DNA of 64,000 nt from Pseudomonas wadenswilerensis (GCF_900497695.1 NZ_UIDD01000004.1:434001-498000), one strand, 5' to 3'; counted from the stretch's first letter, positions 18,407 through 28,056 are shown. The notes: generated by a model from the letters alone, not told the origin. Numbers and translations: made by a program.

Positions 18407-19009
18407 ATGAGCGTACTCGTTGGCAAAAATGCCCCGGACTTCACCGTTCCAGCTGTTCTGGGCAACGGCGAAATCGTCGACAGCTTCAACCTGGCTTCGG
18501 CCATCAAGGGCAAGTACGGCCTGGTGTTCTTCTACCCGCTGGACTTCACCTTCGTCTGCCCGTCCGAGCTGATCGCCCTGGACCACCGCATGGCCGAATT
18601 CAAGGCGCGCAACGTTGAAGTGATCGCCGTGTCGATCGACTCGCACTTCACCCACAACGCCTGGCGCAACACCCCGATCAATGCCGGCGGCATCGGTCAG
18701 GTCCAGTACATCATGGCTGCCGACATGAAGCACGACATCGCCAAGGCCTACGACGTAGAGTCCGAAGGCGGCGTAGCTTTCCGTGGTGCTTTCCTGATCG
18801 ACGACAAGGGCGTTGTTCGCTCGCAGATCGTCAACGACCTGCCGCTGGGCCGCAACATGGACGAGCTGCTGCGTCTGGTCGACGCCCTGCAATTCCACGA
18901 AGAGCACGGCGAAGTCTGCCCTGCCAACTGGAAAAAAGGCGACAAGGGCATGACCGCTTCGCCAGAAGGCGTTGCTGCTTACCTGAGCGAGAACGCTGGC
19001 AAGCTGTAA
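18407..19009 (+). CDS. Typical 2-Cys peroxiredoxin (AhpC/Prx family)
   Basis: 200 aa. Peroxidatic Cys51 in FYPLDFTFVCPSE and resolving Cys171 in GEVCPANW are both present, with the usual Prx1/AhpC fold. It reduces hydrogen and organic peroxides using thioredoxin or AhpF-type reductant. No ahpF follows, so it is the separate peroxiredoxin found next to bfr/bfd and rnt in Pseudomonas rather than the ahpCF subunit. A strong terminator follows immediately. Confidence 0.94.
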   Translation: MSVLVGKNAPDFTVPAVLGNGEIVDSFNLASAIKGKYGLVFFYPLDFTFVCPSELIALDHRMAEFKARNVEVIAVSIDSHFTHNAWRNTPINAGGIGQVQYIMAADMKHDIAKAYDVESEGGVAFRGAFLIDDKGVVRSQIVNDLPLGRNMDELLRLVDALQFHEEHGEVCPANWKKGDKGMTASPEGVAAYLSENAGKL

Positions 19010-19020
19010 TTGCCAGGCAT

Positions 19021-19051
19021 AAAAAAACCGGCCTTGATGGCCGGTTTTTTT
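19021..19051 (+). terminator. Terminator after the peroxiredoxin gene
   Basis: Stem AACCGGCC / GGCCGGTT with five-base loop and T tract, twelve bases after the stop codon. Confidence 0.93.
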
Positions 19052-19060
19052 ATGCCTGAA

Positions 19061-19124
19061 GGAGCGGGCTTGCCCCGCGATAGCATTCTGCATGCTATAT
19101 CGCATCGCGAGGCAAGCCCGCTCC
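19061..19124. repeat. Inverted REP pair (REPIN-like)
   Basis: Two 21-base arms, from 19061 and from 19104, are reverse complements with one mismatch (core GAGCGGGCTTGCC). Between them TAGCAT and ATGCTA form a small inner hairpin. Located between the convergent peroxiredoxin and rnt genes. Confidence 0.88.
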
Positions 19125-19128
19125 AACA

Positions 19129-19800
19129 TCAGTCGTTGAAGTCCTGCCAGCCGCCCATTTCTTTCCAGCGGTTGACGATGCCGCAGAACAGCTCGGCGGT
19201 CTTCTCGGTGTCGTAACGCGCCGAGTGCGCCTCACGGCCATCGAAGTCGATGTCGGCGCTCTGGCAGGCCCGCGCCAGTACGGTCTGGCCATAGGCAAGG
19301 CCGGCCAGGGTGGCGGTGTCGAAGCTCGAGAACGGATGAAACGGGTTGCGCTTCATGTCGTGGCGGGCCACGGCGGCATTGAGGAAGCCCAGGTCGAAGC
19401 TGCTGTTGTGGCCGACCAGGATCGCCCGTTTGCAGCCATTGGCCTTCAGCGCCTTGCGCACGCCACGGAAGATGTCGGTCAGGGCCGACTCCTCGCTGAC
19501 CGCCATGCGCAGCGGGTGGTCGAGCTTGATCCCGGTGAACTCCAGGGCAGCCTGTTCGATGTTGGCGCCTTCGAACGGCTCGACGCGGAAGAAATAGGTG
19601 TGTTCCGGAAACAGGAAGCCTTTTTCGTCCATGCCGATGGTGACCGCGGCGATCTCCAGCAGGGCGTCGGTTGCGCTGTTGAAACCGCCGGTCTCAACAT
19701 CGACAACTACTGGCAGGTAACCGCGAAAGCGTTCAGCCATTGGGTGGCGCGAACCGCCGCCATGACCTTCCTGGTCGTCTTCGTACTGATCTTCGCTCAC
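19129..19800 (-). CDS. rnt: Ribonuclease T
   Basis: 223 aa DEDD-family 3'-5' exoribonuclease. Motifs: ExoI DVETGGF (Asp/Glu metal ligands), Exo[13 protein letters not shown] and ExoIII with [14 protein letters not shown]. It trims tRNA 3' ends and other stable RNAs and acts on DNA single-strand ends. The start ATG overlaps the pyrC stop (ATGA), so pyrC-rnt is an operon, as in other Pseudomonas. Confidence 0.96.
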   Translation of the reverse strand: MSEDQYEDDQEGHGGGSRHPMAERFRGYLPVVVDVETGGFNSATDALLEIAAVTIGMDEKGFLFPEHTYFFRVEPFEGANIEQAALEFTGIKLDHPLRMAVSEESALTDIFRGVRKALKANGCKRAILVGHNSSFDLGFLNAAVARHDMKRNPFHPFSSFDTATLAGLAYGQTVLARACQSADIDFDGREAHSARYDTEKTAELFCGIVNRWKEMGGWQDFND

Positions 19801-20843
19801 GCAGTTTCCTCCAGCAGGCGCCAGCGCAGTTGCTCACCGGCGCGCAGCGGGATAACGGTCTGCTCGCCGAACGGCAAGCTGCTTGGGGCGGTCCAGCTGT
19901 CGCGGACCAGGGTAATGCTATCGGTGTTTACCGGCAGGCCGTAGAAGGCCGGGCCGTGCAGGCTGGCGAAGCCTTCGAGCTTGTCCAGCGCATTGCGTTG
20001 TTCGAACGCTTCGGCGTACATCTCGATCGCGGCATAGGCGGTGTAGCAACCGGCACAGCCACAGGCGGCTTCCTTGGCGTGCTGGGCGTGCGGAGCCGAG
20101 TCGGTGCCGAGAAAGAACTTGCTGCTACCGCTGGTGGCGGCGTCCAGCAAGGCCACCTGGTGGGTGTTGCGCTTGAGGATCGGCAGGCAATAGAAGTGCG
20201 GACGAATTCCGCCCACCAGCATGTGGTTGCGGTTGTACAGCAGGTGCTGGGCAGTGATGGTCGCGCCAACGTTGGCCGGGGCCTCGTTGACGAACTGCAC
20301 GGCGTCGCTGGTGGTGATGTGTTCGAACACTACCTTGAGGGTCGGGAAGCGCTCGACCACGCGGCGCAGGTGTTCGTCGATGAACAGCTTTTCGCGGTCG
20401 AACACGTCGATTTCGCTGCGGGTCACTTCACCGTGCACCAGCAGTGGCATGCCGACCTCGGCCATGGCTTCGAGCACCGGGAAGATCTTGTCGACGCTGG
20501 TTACACCGGAGTCAGAGTTGGTCGTCGCGCCAGCCGGATAGAGCTTGGCGGCGTGGACGAAGCCGGTGGCCTTGGCCGCGCGGATTTCCTCGGGCTGGGT
20601 GCGGTCGGTGAGGTACAGCACCATCAGCGGCTCGAAACGGCTGCCGGCAGGGCGTGCGGCGAGGATGCGCTCGCGGTAGGCACCGGCTTCGGCGGCGTTG
20701 CGCACCGGTGGTACCAGGTTGGGCATGATGATTGCGCGGGCAAAGGTGCGCGCAACGTCGCCGACGGTATGCGGCAATACAGCGCCATCACGAAGATGGA
20801 TGTGCCAGTCGTCGGGACGCAGGAGGGTCAGGCGGTCGGACAT
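19797..20843 (-). CDS. pyrC: Dihydroorotase
   Basis: 348 aa, class II dihydroorotase. The metal-binding [10 protein letters not shown] near the N-terminus, the catalytic-lysine segment [14 protein letters not shown], and the LGTDSAPH loop are intact. It cyclises carbamoyl aspartate to dihydroorotate in pyrimidine synthesis. The start at [10 protein letters not shown] is chosen over a nine-residue longer ORF by family length. Upstream partner of rnt. Confidence 0.96.
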   Translation of the reverse strand: MSDRLTLLRPDDWHIHLRDGAVLPHTVGDVARTFARAIIMPNLVPPVRNAAEAGAYRERILAARPAGSRFEPLMVLYLTDRTQPEEIRAAKATGFVHAAKLYPAGATTNSDSGVTSVDKIFPVLEAMAEVGMPLLVHGEVTRSEIDVFDREKLFIDEHLRRVVERFPTLKVVFEHITTSDAVQFVNEAPANVGATITAQHLLYNRNHMLVGGIRPHFYCLPILKRNTHQVALLDAATSGSSKFFLGTDSAPHAQHAKEAACGCAGCYTAYAAIEMYAEAFEQRNALDKLEGFASLHGPAFYGLPVNTDSITLVRDSWTAPSSLPFGEQTVIPLRAGEQLRWRLLEETA

Positions 20844-20973
20844 TGGGGATTCCAGGCGGGTCGAACTCAAGGTGAATGCTACCGGAAAAGCCGGTTACGA
20901 GCACTCGCTATCAAGTTTTGCCGCGACCGACCGATAGCGTGCAGGTATACCGTGAAAATCTGTGGAGCCGCCC

Positions 20974-21927
20974 GTGCGCCAGCGTTATCTAGCCCTGCTC
21001 AGTGTGTTTGCCAGCATGCCCGCCATGGCACTCACCTTCCAGACCCGTCTGGAGAACATCGAGTGGAAGGTCGAAGGCGATCAGTTCGAATGTCGGCTGG
21101 TTCAACCCATTGCCGATTTCGGTAGCGGCGAGTTTGTCCGCCGTGCCGGTGAACAGCCGACTTTCCAGCTGCGTTCAAGCAGCAATGTACTGGGTGCCGG
21201 CTCCGCCACTCTGCTGGCGGCGGCTGCGCCGTGGCAGCCCGGGCGGGGCGATATCAACCTGGGCGCGGTGCGCATGGCCCGCAGCGGTGTGCTTTTTACC
21301 AGCTCCCAGGGCCAGGCCAGCCGCCTTATCAACGGTTTGCTCGATGGACGCAGCACCGTGGTGCGCAACGCTGCCGGTGAAGCCGGGCGGACCATGGAAG
21401 TGCGGGTGTTGCCGGTCAAGTTCAACAAGGCCTACGGAGATTATCAGGCCTGCGCGGCGAAACTCCTGCCGATGAACTATGACCAGGTGCGCCAGGCGCG
21501 GGTCGGCTTTCCGGGCGGTGGTATTGACCTGGATGCCGATGCCCGGGCACGCCTGGACGTGATCCTCGACTTCCTCAAGGCCGACCCGACGGTCAACCAC
21601 GTCGAGCTCGACGGCCACTCCGACAACAGCGGCAACCGCCTGACCAACCGCGATCTGTCGCGGCGCCGGGCGCTGGCGGTGATGGAGTACCTCAAGGCCC
21701 ACGGCGTTCCCGAAGAGCAGATCACCGTGCGCTTTCATGGTGAGCGCTATCCGCTGGCGCGCAACAACACCGCGGCCAACCGCGCGCGCAACCGGCGGGT
21801 GAACATTCAGCTCGATCGGGTGACGCCTGTCGAAAAAACGGTAGCAAAACCCGTTGAGCCGGCAGCCAAACCGCCGGCCACGCCTGCTGCCGCAGCCGAT
21901 ACTGTCAAGCCCGCAAGCAAGTCCTGA
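20974..21927 (+). CDS. motY: Flagellar stator-associated OmpA-like protein MotY
   Basis: 317 aa from a GTG preceded by GGAG. Signal peptide RQRYLALLSVFASMPAMA, then the MotY N-terminal domain beginning LTFQTRLENIEW, then an OmpA-like peptidoglycan-binding domain (LDGHSDNSGNRLTNRDLSRRRA) with the conserved Asp and Arg, and a Pro/Ala/Lys tail. MotY forms the T-ring that helps anchor stators to peptidoglycan. Gene order pyrC-motY-argG is the one I recall for Pseudomonas MotY, supporting this over a generic OmpA protein. Confidence 0.85.
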   Translation: MRQRYLALLSVFASMPAMALTFQTRLENIEWKVEGDQFECRLVQPIADFGSGEFVRRAGEQPTFQLRSSSNVLGAGSATLLAAAAPWQPGRGDINLGAVRMARSGVLFTSSQGQASRLINGLLDGRSTVVRNAAGEAGRTMEVRVLPVKFNKAYGDYQACAAKLLPMNYDQVRQARVGFPGGGIDLDADARARLDVILDFLKADPTVNHVELDGHSDNSGNRLTNRDLSRRRALAVMEYLKAHGVPEEQITVRFHGERYPLARNNTAANRARNRRVNIQLDRVTPVEKTVAKPVEPAAKPPATPAAAADTVKPASKS

Positions 21928-21960
21928 GCTGCGACCGTCCGTCGCGCTCTCGACAGTTCC

Positions 21961-22017
21961 TGTCGCTTTGTCGTCACAAGCTGTCGCCCCACTGTAAATT
22001 TTGTCGCAAGGCCGGTA
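21961..22017. promoter_or_regulatory. Triple tandem ArgR half-sites upstream of argG
   Basis: Direct repeats of TGTCGC start at 21961, 21982 and 22002, about 21 and 20 bases apart. The middle one, TGTCGCCCCACTGTAA, matches TGTCGC-N8-AA perfectly; the outer two end in CA and TA. This spacing is the tandem arrangement known for Pseudomonas ArgR, and the block ends 40 bases before the argG start. Confidence 0.72.
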
Positions 22018-22056
22018 GAATCGACGGCTTTCCGTACAACCCCGTGGAGTGATGGC

Positions 22057-23274
22057 ATGGCGGACGTAAAAAAGGTCGTACTGGCGTATTCCGGCGGCCT
22101 TGATACTTCGGTGATTCTCAAGTGGCTGCAGGATACCTACAACTGTGAAGTGGTGACCTTCACCGCTGACCTGGGACAGGGCGAAGAGGTCGAGCCGGCC
22201 CGCGCCAAGGCTCAGGCCATGGGCGTCAAGGAAATCTACATCGATGACCTGCGCGAGGAATTCGTACGCGACTTCGTGTTCCCGATGTTCCGCGCCAACA
22301 CCGTCTACGAAGGCGAGTACCTGCTGGGTACTTCCATCGCTCGTCCGCTGATCGCCAAGCGCCTGATCGAAATCGCCAACGAGACCGGCGCCGATGCCAT
22401 CTCCCATGGTGCGACCGGCAAGGGCAACGACCAGGTACGTTTCGAGCTGGGTGCCTACGCGCTCAAGCCAGGCGTCAAGGTCATTGCGCCATGGCGTGAG
22501 TGGGACCTGCTGTCCCGTGAAAAACTGATGGACTACGCCGAGAAGCACGGTATCCCGATCGAGCGTCACGGCAAGAAGAAGTCGCCGTACTCGATGGACG
22601 CCAACCTGCTGCACATCTCCTACGAGGGTGGTGTACTGGAGGATACCTGGACCGAGCACGAAGAAGACATGTGGCGCTGGACCAAGTCGCCAGAAAACGC
22701 CCCGGACGTTCCGACCTACCTGGAACTGACCTACCGCAACGGCGACATCGTTGCCCTGGACGGCGTTGAAATGTCGCCAGCCACCGTACTGGCCACCCTC
22801 AACCGCATCGGCGGCGAGAACGGCATCGGTCGTCTGGACATCGTCGAGAACCGTTACGTCGGCATGAAGTCGCGCGGCTGCTACGAAACCCCAGGCGGCA
22901 CCATCATGCTGCGCGCCCACCGGGCGATCGAGTCGATCACCCTGGACCGCGAAGTCGCTCACCTGAAGGATGAGCTGATGGTCAAGTATGCCAGCTTGAT
23001 CTACACCGGTTACTGGTGGAGCCCGGAGCGTCTGATGCTGCAACAGATGATCGACGCTTCGCAGGTCAACGTGAACGGTGTGGTACGCCTGAAGCTGTAC
23101 AAGGGCAACGTCATCGTCACCGGCCGCAAGTCGGACGACTCGCTGTTCGACGCCAACATCGCCACCTTCGAAGAAGATGGCGGCGCGTACAATCAGGCAG
23201 ACGCAGCGGGCTTCATCAAGCTCAACGCCCTGCGCATGCGCATTGCGGCCAACAAGGGTCGGACCCTGATCTGA
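22057..23274 (+). CDS. argG: Argininosuccinate synthase
   Basis: 405 aa, type I enzyme. N-type ATP-pyrophosphatase P-loop [11 protein letters not shown] at residues 9-19, [19 protein letters not shown] and the C-terminal [14 protein letters not shown] segment are all present. It joins citrulline and aspartate with ATP, the step after ArgF. Followed by a strong terminator; preceded by ArgR half-sites. Confidence 0.97.
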   Translation: MADVKKVVLAYSGGLDTSVILKWLQDTYNCEVVTFTADLGQGEEVEPARAKAQAMGVKEIYIDDLREEFVRDFVFPMFRANTVYEGEYLLGTSIARPLIAKRLIEIANETGADAISHGATGKGNDQVRFELGAYALKPGVKVIAPWREWDLLSREKLMDYAEKHGIPIERHGKKKSPYSMDANLLHISYEGGVLEDTWTEHEEDMWRWTKSPENAPDVPTYLELTYRNGDIVALDGVEMSPATVLATLNRIGGENGIGRLDIVENRYVGMKSRGCYETPGGTIMLRAHRAIESITLDREVAHLKDELMVKYASLIYTGYWWSPERLMLQQMIDASQVNVNGVVRLKLYKGNVIVTGRKSDDSLFDANIATFEEDGGAYNQADAAGFIKLNALRMRIAANKGRTLI

Positions 23275-23293
23275 TCATTGCTGCCTGTGAAAG

Positions 23294-23319
23294 AACCCCG
23301 GCTTGCCGGGGTTTTTTTT
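23294..23319 (+). terminator. Terminator after argG
   Basis: Stem AACCCCGG / CCGGGGTT, four-base loop, eight-base T tract; twenty bases after the stop. Confidence 0.93.
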
Positions 23320-23334
23320 AGCTGCAGGTTGCAC

Positions 23335-23886
23335 TCAAGGCTGGGTTTCGCTCGATGATTGAGTCTGCAGAGTGGTTTGCGCCCCGGTGTCGAGGTTGTA
23401 CAGAATCCATTTATTACACGGCAGCCGCGAGGGTTGGAGTGCCTGTAGGGCGAAGTATTTCATCAGGTGAGTTGCTGCAGGCCCGCGCAGGGTGATGATC
23501 ACTGTACTTTGTTCGGAAATATCCGGAAGCATATGCGTTGCGTTAATTGTTTCAGCTTGTATGCTCGCTGAACTTGCGCGGAGATCCTCGGTTGCGGATG
23601 TTTCAGGCAAGGCGGGTATATACATGGGCCTGACCACCGGAGCAGGGCCGGTGATTGTGCCGGGCGCCGGCTCGCTAATGTCGGGTGAGTAAAGGGATTT
23701 ATAGTTGAAGTTCAAGGTAAGAAAGAACAACACCGTGAGGAAGAACGGGAATCCCACCAGGAACCAAGTGTAGGTACTCTGGCTATCCTCGCCCAGAAAT
23801 GGCAAAGAGGCCAGTGCCGACGCTTCGATGATGCCCGCGAAAATGGCAATGATCGTCAGTGGGCTTTTCGGCTCGGCTTTACTCAT
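23335..23886 (-). CDS. Hypothetical membrane protein, unrecognised
   Basis: 183 aa with GGGGAG before the ATG. Two hydrophobic helices lie at about residues 10-28 (LTIIAIFAGIIEASALASL) and 41-60 (WFLVGFPFFLTVLFFLTLNF), followed by a Pro/Thr/Ser-rich linker and a roughly 80-residue soluble domain ending TQSSSETQP. Codon use is less GC-rich than in the flanking housekeeping genes. I do not recognise a family. It sits in an AT-rich patch with the orphan response regulator. Confidence 0.65.
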   Translation of the reverse strand: MSKAEPKSPLTIIAIFAGIIEASALASLPFLGEDSQSTYTWFLVGFPFFLTVLFFLTLNFNYKSLYSPDISEPAPGTITGPAPVVRPMYIPALPETSATEDLRASSASIQAETINATHMLPDISEQSTVIITLRGPAATHLMKYFALQALQPSRLPCNKWILYNLDTGAQTTLQTQSSSETQP

Positions 23887-24325
23887 ACAGCTCCCCTTGC
23901 GTTCAGCGATTGCACTGCGGTGTGAGAGCAGGGTTTAGCATCTCCGACGGTATTCGGACAGCGTGGCGCATTTCACGGCTTGGCAATATATCCCGGGTTA
24001 CGTAGGGCGGTATTTCGTTGCTGGGGGATTTTGTTTTTATCAAACAAGCCTATAGGACATTTCCTTCAGGTAATTAAGCTAAGTTTCATAGGTGGTTTCT
24101 ATATCTGGTGCTACCTTTATCCAATAAGTGTTGGAGGCTTTGTGCGTGTGCTCCAATGCTATTTTGCAAAGTATCGTTATTTAGGTGCTTTGTAGGATAA
24201 TTCTTTTAAGGCTGTAGGCAGTGTCCTTGTATGCAATTGCTGGTTAATGGCGCAATACAATATGTCATGTAACTAGGCTATTGTGCGGACTCAAAAAATA
24301 GAACAGCGAACAATTGGATTTGCCC
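23887..24325. other. AT-rich intergenic region, no supported gene
   Basis: About 440 bases of visibly lower GC than the rest of the window, with runs such as TTTTGTTTTTATCAAAC. A 71-codon rightward ORF (23980-24195) has a non-ATG start, no ribosome-binding site and no recognisable content, so I do not call it. The promoter of the response regulator presumably lies at the right end. Confidence 0.55.
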
Positions 24326-24952
24326 ATGAATAAAGTCCTGATCGTGGATGATCATCCGGTCATTCGCCTGGCTGTACGCATGTTGATGGAGCGGCATGGT
24401 TATGAAGTCATTGCGGAGACGGATAACGGCGTGGACGCGTTGCAGTTGGCGCGGGAGCATGGCCCGGACATCGTCATTCTGGATATCGGCATCCCCAAGC
24501 TTGATGGCCTGGAGGTCATCGCCAGGTTGACCGCCAATAATGCCGGTATCAAGGTACTGGTGCTGACGTCCCAGGCACCCGGGCATTTTTCCATGCGCTG
24601 CATGCAGGCAGGGGCAGCCGGGTATGTCTGTAAGCAACAGGATCTCACCGAGTTGCTCAGTGCCATAAAGGCGGTGCTTTCCGGCTACAGCTATTTCCCG
24701 AACCAGGCGCTGCATTCGGTACGGTCGAACCTCGGTGGCTCAAGCGAGGCTGATATGGTCGAGCGCTTGTCGGGGCGGGAAATGATGGTCCTGCAGCAAC
24801 TGGCGCGGGGCAAGACCAACAAGGAGATCGCCGATGGCATGTTCCTCAGCAACAAGACGGTCAGCACTTACAAGACGCGTTTGCTGCTCAAGCTCAATGC
24901 ACGCTCGCTGGTTGACCTGATCGAACTGGCCCAGCGCAACGGTCTGGTTTGA
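24326..24952 (+). CDS. Orphan NarL/LuxR-family response regulator (BvgA/EvgA-like)
   Basis: 208 aa from MNKVLIVDDHPVIRLAV. Receiver domain with Asp8-Asp9, phospho-acceptor Asp53 (ILDIGIP), Thr81 and Lys103; after a short linker a LuxR-type HTH (LSGREMMVLQQLARGKTNKEIA, then SNKTVSTYKTRLLLKLN). The HTH recognition helix resembles BvgA/EvgA/RocA proteins. No kinase is encoded nearby, so the partner must be elsewhere. A terminator follows directly, suggesting a one-gene unit. Confidence 0.9.
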   Translation: MNKVLIVDDHPVIRLAVRMLMERHGYEVIAETDNGVDALQLAREHGPDIVILDIGIPKLDGLEVIARLTANNAGIKVLVLTSQAPGHFSMRCMQAGAAGYVCKQQDLTELLSAIKAVLSGYSYFPNQALHSVRSNLGGSSEADMVERLSGREMMVLQQLARGKTNKEIADGMFLSNKTVSTYKTRLLLKLNARSLVDLIELAQRNGLV

Positions 24953-24968
24953 TACACCCAGAAACAAC

Positions 24969-24993
24969 AAAGCCTCCAGCAAGGAGGCTTTTT
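24969..24993 (+). terminator. Terminator after the response regulator gene
   Basis: Stem AAGCCTCC / GGAGGCTT, five-base loop, T tract; sixteen bases after the stop. Confidence 0.9.
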
Positions 24994-25013
24994 GATTAAT
25001 AGACGTCGATCCG

Positions 25014-25196
25014 TCAGAGGTCGAAGTCGTAATCGGCCAATTGCTTCTGCAAGCGCCGCTCTTCCAGCAGGTTATCGATGGTGCGGCGTTTGCTCAGGTT
25101 GGTTTTCGCCACTTCAACCTGGGGCTCGTCATCTGCATCTTCAGTGCCGATGTCGTCTACTACCTCTACATCCAGGTCTTCTTTATCGGTGCTCAT
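25014..25196 (-). CDS. Small acidic PA3496-family protein
   Basis: 60 aa, very acidic N-terminal half (DLDVEVVDDIGTEDADDE) and a basic helical C-terminal half (KRRTIDNLLEERRLQKQLADYDFDL). It resembles the short protein next to nth in P. aeruginosa (PA3496), annotated in some pipelines as a putative envelope-integrity protein. No catalytic motif and no signal peptide are visible. Function is not established from the sequence. Confidence 0.8.
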   Translation of the reverse strand: MSTDKEDLDVEVVDDIGTEDADDEPQVEVAKTNLSKRRTIDNLLEERRLQKQLADYDFDL

Positions 25197-25301
25197 AAGT
25201 CACTCCAAGCCAAGAGGGCCATTGGCGCACCTTATAGCGAGAATTTCTGAGCGGGTAAAAAAGATTTTTTCAATCGACTGGGCAGTGTTTTCACTATCCG
25301 C

Positions 25302-25940
25302 TCAATCGTCCGAGGTTTTCTGCTTGTACTCGCACAAATCTTCGATGCGGCAACTTCCACAGCGGGGCTTGCGTGCCTGGCACACATAGCGGCCATGCAG
25401 GATCAGCCAGTGGTGAGCGTCCAGCAGGTAAGCCTTGGGCACGAACTTCATCAAGGCCTTTTCGACCTCCAGAACAGTCTTGCCCGGGGCTATGCCGGTG
25501 CGGTTGCTGACCCGGAAGATATGCGTGTCGACGGCCATGGCCATTTGCCGAAACGCGGTGTTCAGCACCACGTTGGCGGTCTTGCGGCCAACTCCGGGCA
25601 GGGCTTCCAGCGCTTCACGGGTTTCCGGCACCTGGCTGCCATGCTGCTCGACCAGCAGGCGACAGGTTTCGATGACGTTTTTCGCCTTGCTGTTGTACAG
25701 GCCGATGGTCTTGATGTATTCGGACAGGCCTTCAACGCCCAGGGCGTAGATCGCTTCCGGGGTATTGGCGACCGGATACAGTTTGGCCGTGGCCTTGTTC
25801 ACGCTGACATCGGTGGCCTGGGCCGAGAGGATTACCGCAATCAGCAGTTCGAAAGGATTGGTGTAGGCCAGCTCGGTTTTCGGCTCGGGGTTGTCTTCGT
25901 GCAGCCTGCGAAAGATTTCCAGGCGTTTGGCGGCATTCAT
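25302..25940 (-). CDS. nth: Endonuclease III
   Basis: 212 aa. Helix-hairpin-helix LPGVGRKTANVVL with catalytic Lys120, catalytic Asp138 in AVDTHIFRVSNR, and the C-terminal [4Fe-4S] cluster C-x6-C-x2-C-x5-C (CQARKPRCGSCRIEDLC). It removes oxidised pyrimidines and nicks abasic sites in base-excision repair. It is the last gene of the rnf operon, four bases after rnfE. Confidence 0.97.
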   Translation of the reverse strand: MNAAKRLEIFRRLHEDNPEPKTELAYTNPFELLIAVILSAQATDVSVNKATAKLYPVANTPEAIYALGVEGLSEYIKTIGLYNSKAKNVIETCRLLVEQHGSQVPETREALEALPGVGRKTANVVLNTAFRQMAMAVDTHIFRVSNRTGIAPGKTVLEVEKALMKFVPKAYLLDAHHWLILHGRYVCQARKPRCGSCRIEDLCEYKQKTSDD

Positions 25941-25944
25941 GGGG

Positions 25945-26469
25945 TCAAAGCTTTCCTTGACGACGTGAAGGGGCCCGCCTCTGGCGAACCCGGTTATACA
26001 AGGCCAGTAACAGGCCCAGAAGCATTAGCGCACCCGGCAACAGGCTGGCCAGGCGCAGATTGGCAAATTCGCCCAGCAACTGTCGCGTGAGCCCCATGGC
26101 AATGCACAGCGAGGCGAATCCTGCCAACGTCATCGCAGCAGTACGCCAGCGGGCATTGTTACCCAGGGCAAACTCGAACAGCAGGCATTGTACGGCGATC
26201 AATGCCGGATAGGGGGCCAGTGCCAGCGACAGCGGCAGGGCCCAGGCGCGCAGGCCCAGTTCCAGGCAGGTGACCAGCAAGGCTGCCAGCAGTACGCTGG
26301 CGAACAGCTTGGCGCTACCGTCCAGCACCTTGCGCAGCGGTGTCATGCACAGCCGGTGCAGGCCGATGACCAGCAGGCTGCACAGCGCAATGGCACTGGC
26401 CTGCAGCAATGTCTGGGTAGCTCCCAGCAAGGGTGCCAGGCTTACGGCGGCGAGCCATGGTCTATTCAT
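25945..26469 (-). CDS. rnfE: Rnf/Rsx electron-transport complex subunit E
   Basis: 174 aa from an ATG preceded by GGAGGCGCC; the longer ORF upstream overlaps rnfG out of frame and is not conserved. Five to six hydrophobic segments; RnfE-like features include the early PLLGATQTLLQA and LGLRAWALPLS segments. It is shorter than E. coli RsxE (about 230 aa), lacking part of the N-terminus. It pairs with RnfA in the membrane to carry an iron-sulfur cluster. Overlaps the rnfG stop by eight bases. Confidence 0.8.
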   Translation of the reverse strand: MNRPWLAAVSLAPLLGATQTLLQASAIALCSLLVIGLHRLCMTPLRKVLDGSAKLFASVLLAALLVTCLELGLRAWALPLSLALAPYPALIAVQCLLFEFALGNNARWRTAAMTLAGFASLCIAMGLTRQLLGEFANLRLASLLPGALMLLGLLLALYNRVRQRRAPSRRQGKL

Positions 26470-27079
26470 CGGCGCCTCCAGCGAGTAGCTGCTGACGGTG
26501 CTCGTCGAAATAGCGCAGGGCATCGTGGGTAGCCTGAATGACCGCGCGTGAGGTGACGGTAGCGCCGGCCAGTTGATCGAACTGGCCGCTATCTCGCTTG
26601 AGCGCCCAGGCTGTATCGGCAATGCTTTGCCGGCTGCTGCCGACAAAACCCTGCAGCCAGGTGTTGCCGGGCTCAACCAGCTTGCCGCCCAGGCCTGGGG
26701 TTTCCTGTTGCTGCAACACCTTGACGCCGATCAGGCGACCGCCCTCGTCAATGGCAATCAGCAGGTCGAGCGGGCCGCCGTAGCCCTGGGTTTGACTATG
26801 CAGCACGACCGCGCGGGGCTGGCCCTTCAGGGTCGCCAGATAGCCTGCGAGCAGGCGGCTGTGATCCAGGGTGGCGGCCCCCAGGCGCAGGGGGTGTTGC
26901 AGCGGCTGGTTGTCGTAATGCTGTTCTGGCAGCACGCTCAGCCAGCGCTGGGCTTTGAGCTGTTGCTCGGCTTCAGTGATGCGCGGGGCGGTGAACTGCT
27001 GCCAGAGTACCGTGCCGCCTACGGCCAGCACGATAAGCGTCAATAACAGCAGCGCGGTGCGTATCGATGAGGTGTTCAT
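26462..27079 (-). CDS. rnfG: Rnf/Rsx electron-transport complex subunit G
   Basis: 205 aa. One N-terminal helix (TALLLLTLIVLAVGG) anchors a periplasmic FMN-binding domain; the covalent-flavin motif is intact (GATVTSRAVIQ, the second Thr receiving FMN). Features such as LGGKLVEPGNTWLQGF fit the family. The start overlaps the rnfD stop (ATGA). Confidence 0.9.
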   Translation of the reverse strand: MNTSSIRTALLLLTLIVLAVGGTVLWQQFTAPRITEAEQQLKAQRWLSVLPEQHYDNQPLQHPLRLGAATLDHSRLLAGYLATLKGQPRAVVLHSQTQGYGGPLDLLIAIDEGGRLIGVKVLQQQETPGLGGKLVEPGNTWLQGFVGSSRQSIADTAWALKRDSGQFDQLAGATVTSRAVIQATHDALRYFDEHRQQLLAGGADE

Positions 27080-28056
27080 TGCGTCTGCCCACGCTCTGCC
27101 CAGCGCTCCAGCGTCGGAACGCATAGATTCATCAACAATACCGCGAACGCGGCGCCGTCGGGATAGCTGCCCCAGGTCCGGATCAGGTAGATGAGCAAGC
27201 CCGCGCCGATGCCAAACAGCAGCTTGGCCCTTGGGCTTTTCGGCCCTGATATCGGCTCGGTGACGATGAAAAACGCAGCCAGCATGGTAGAGCCGGACAG
27301 CAGATGCAGCAGCGGCGAGCCGTTGGAGTCCGAGCCCGAGCCGTTCCAGCACACCAGGCTGATCAGCATCAGGCTGGCCAGCAGGCCGACCGGGGCGTGC
27401 CAGCTGATGACCTTGCGCTGCAACAGCAGCAGGCCGCCGAGCAAAAAGGCCAGGTTGACCGCTTCGCTGCCCCGGCCACCCAAGCGCCCGAAGCCCGGAT
27501 GACTGGCGAACAGCTCATCCATGGTCAGGCTGCGGTTGTTGCGCAGGCCGTCCAGTACCGTGGCTTGCGCCCAGGCATCCGGCTGGCTGCCGGAACCAAG
27601 GCCGAATACCTGCTGCAGCGTGTCTGTCAGTCCAAGCACCTGAGTGACCGGCCACTGGGTCATATGCTGTGGAAACGCCAACAACACCAGCGCATAGCCA
27701 ACCATTGCCGGGTTGAACAGATTCTTGCCGACACCGCCGTAGAGTTGTTTGCCCAGGGCAATGGCGCTGCTGGCGGCAATCATTGGCAGCCACCAGGGGG
27801 CGTAGACGGGCAGTGCTGCCGTCAGCAGGACGGCAGTGACCAGGGCGCTGCCGTCGTTCAGTGCGGGCAGGCTCGGCCGTTGTTGCAGTTTCAGTAGCAT
27901 CGCTTCGCTTGCCAACGCGGCACTGACGCACAGCAGCAGATTCAGCAGCAGCCCCCAGCCGTGCAGCCACAATAAGGTCAGCAACCCTGGCGCACAGGCC
28001 AGCAGCACCAGGGCCATGGTGCTGCGCAGGCGCTCGCGGTTATCAGCCGCGGCCAT
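27076..28056 (-). CDS. rnfD: Rnf/Rsx electron-transport complex subunit D
   Basis: 326 aa, about eight to nine membrane helices. The [17 protein letters not shown] motif and the covalent-FMN loop region [15 protein letters not shown] are recognisable, as is [16 protein letters not shown]. The start chosen ([12 protein letters not shown]) lies inside the end of rnfB by 14 bases; the longer ORF would read through rnfB. In most clusters rnfC lies between rnfB and rnfD; here it does not. Confidence 0.9.
   Translation of the reverse strand: MAAADNRERLRSTMALVLLACAPGLLTLLWLHGWGLLLNLLLCVSAALASEAMLLKLQQRPSLPALNDGSALVTAVLLTAALPVYAPWWLPMIAASSAIALGKQLYGGVGKNLFNPAMVGYALVLLAFPQHMTQWPVTQVLGLTDTLQQVFGLGSGSQPDAWAQATVLDGLRNNRSLTMDELFASHPGFGRLGGRGSEAVNLAFLLGGLLLLQRKVISWHAPVGLLASLMLISLVCWNGSGSDSNGSPLLHLLSGSTMLAAFFIVTEPISGPKSPRAKLLFGIGAGLLIYLIRTWGSYPDGAAFAVLLMNLCVPTLERWAERGQTQ

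Noticed and set aside
23980..24195. 71-codon hydrophobic ORF in the AT-rich gap
   Set aside because: TTG start, no ribosome-binding site, no similarity recognised; probably chance.
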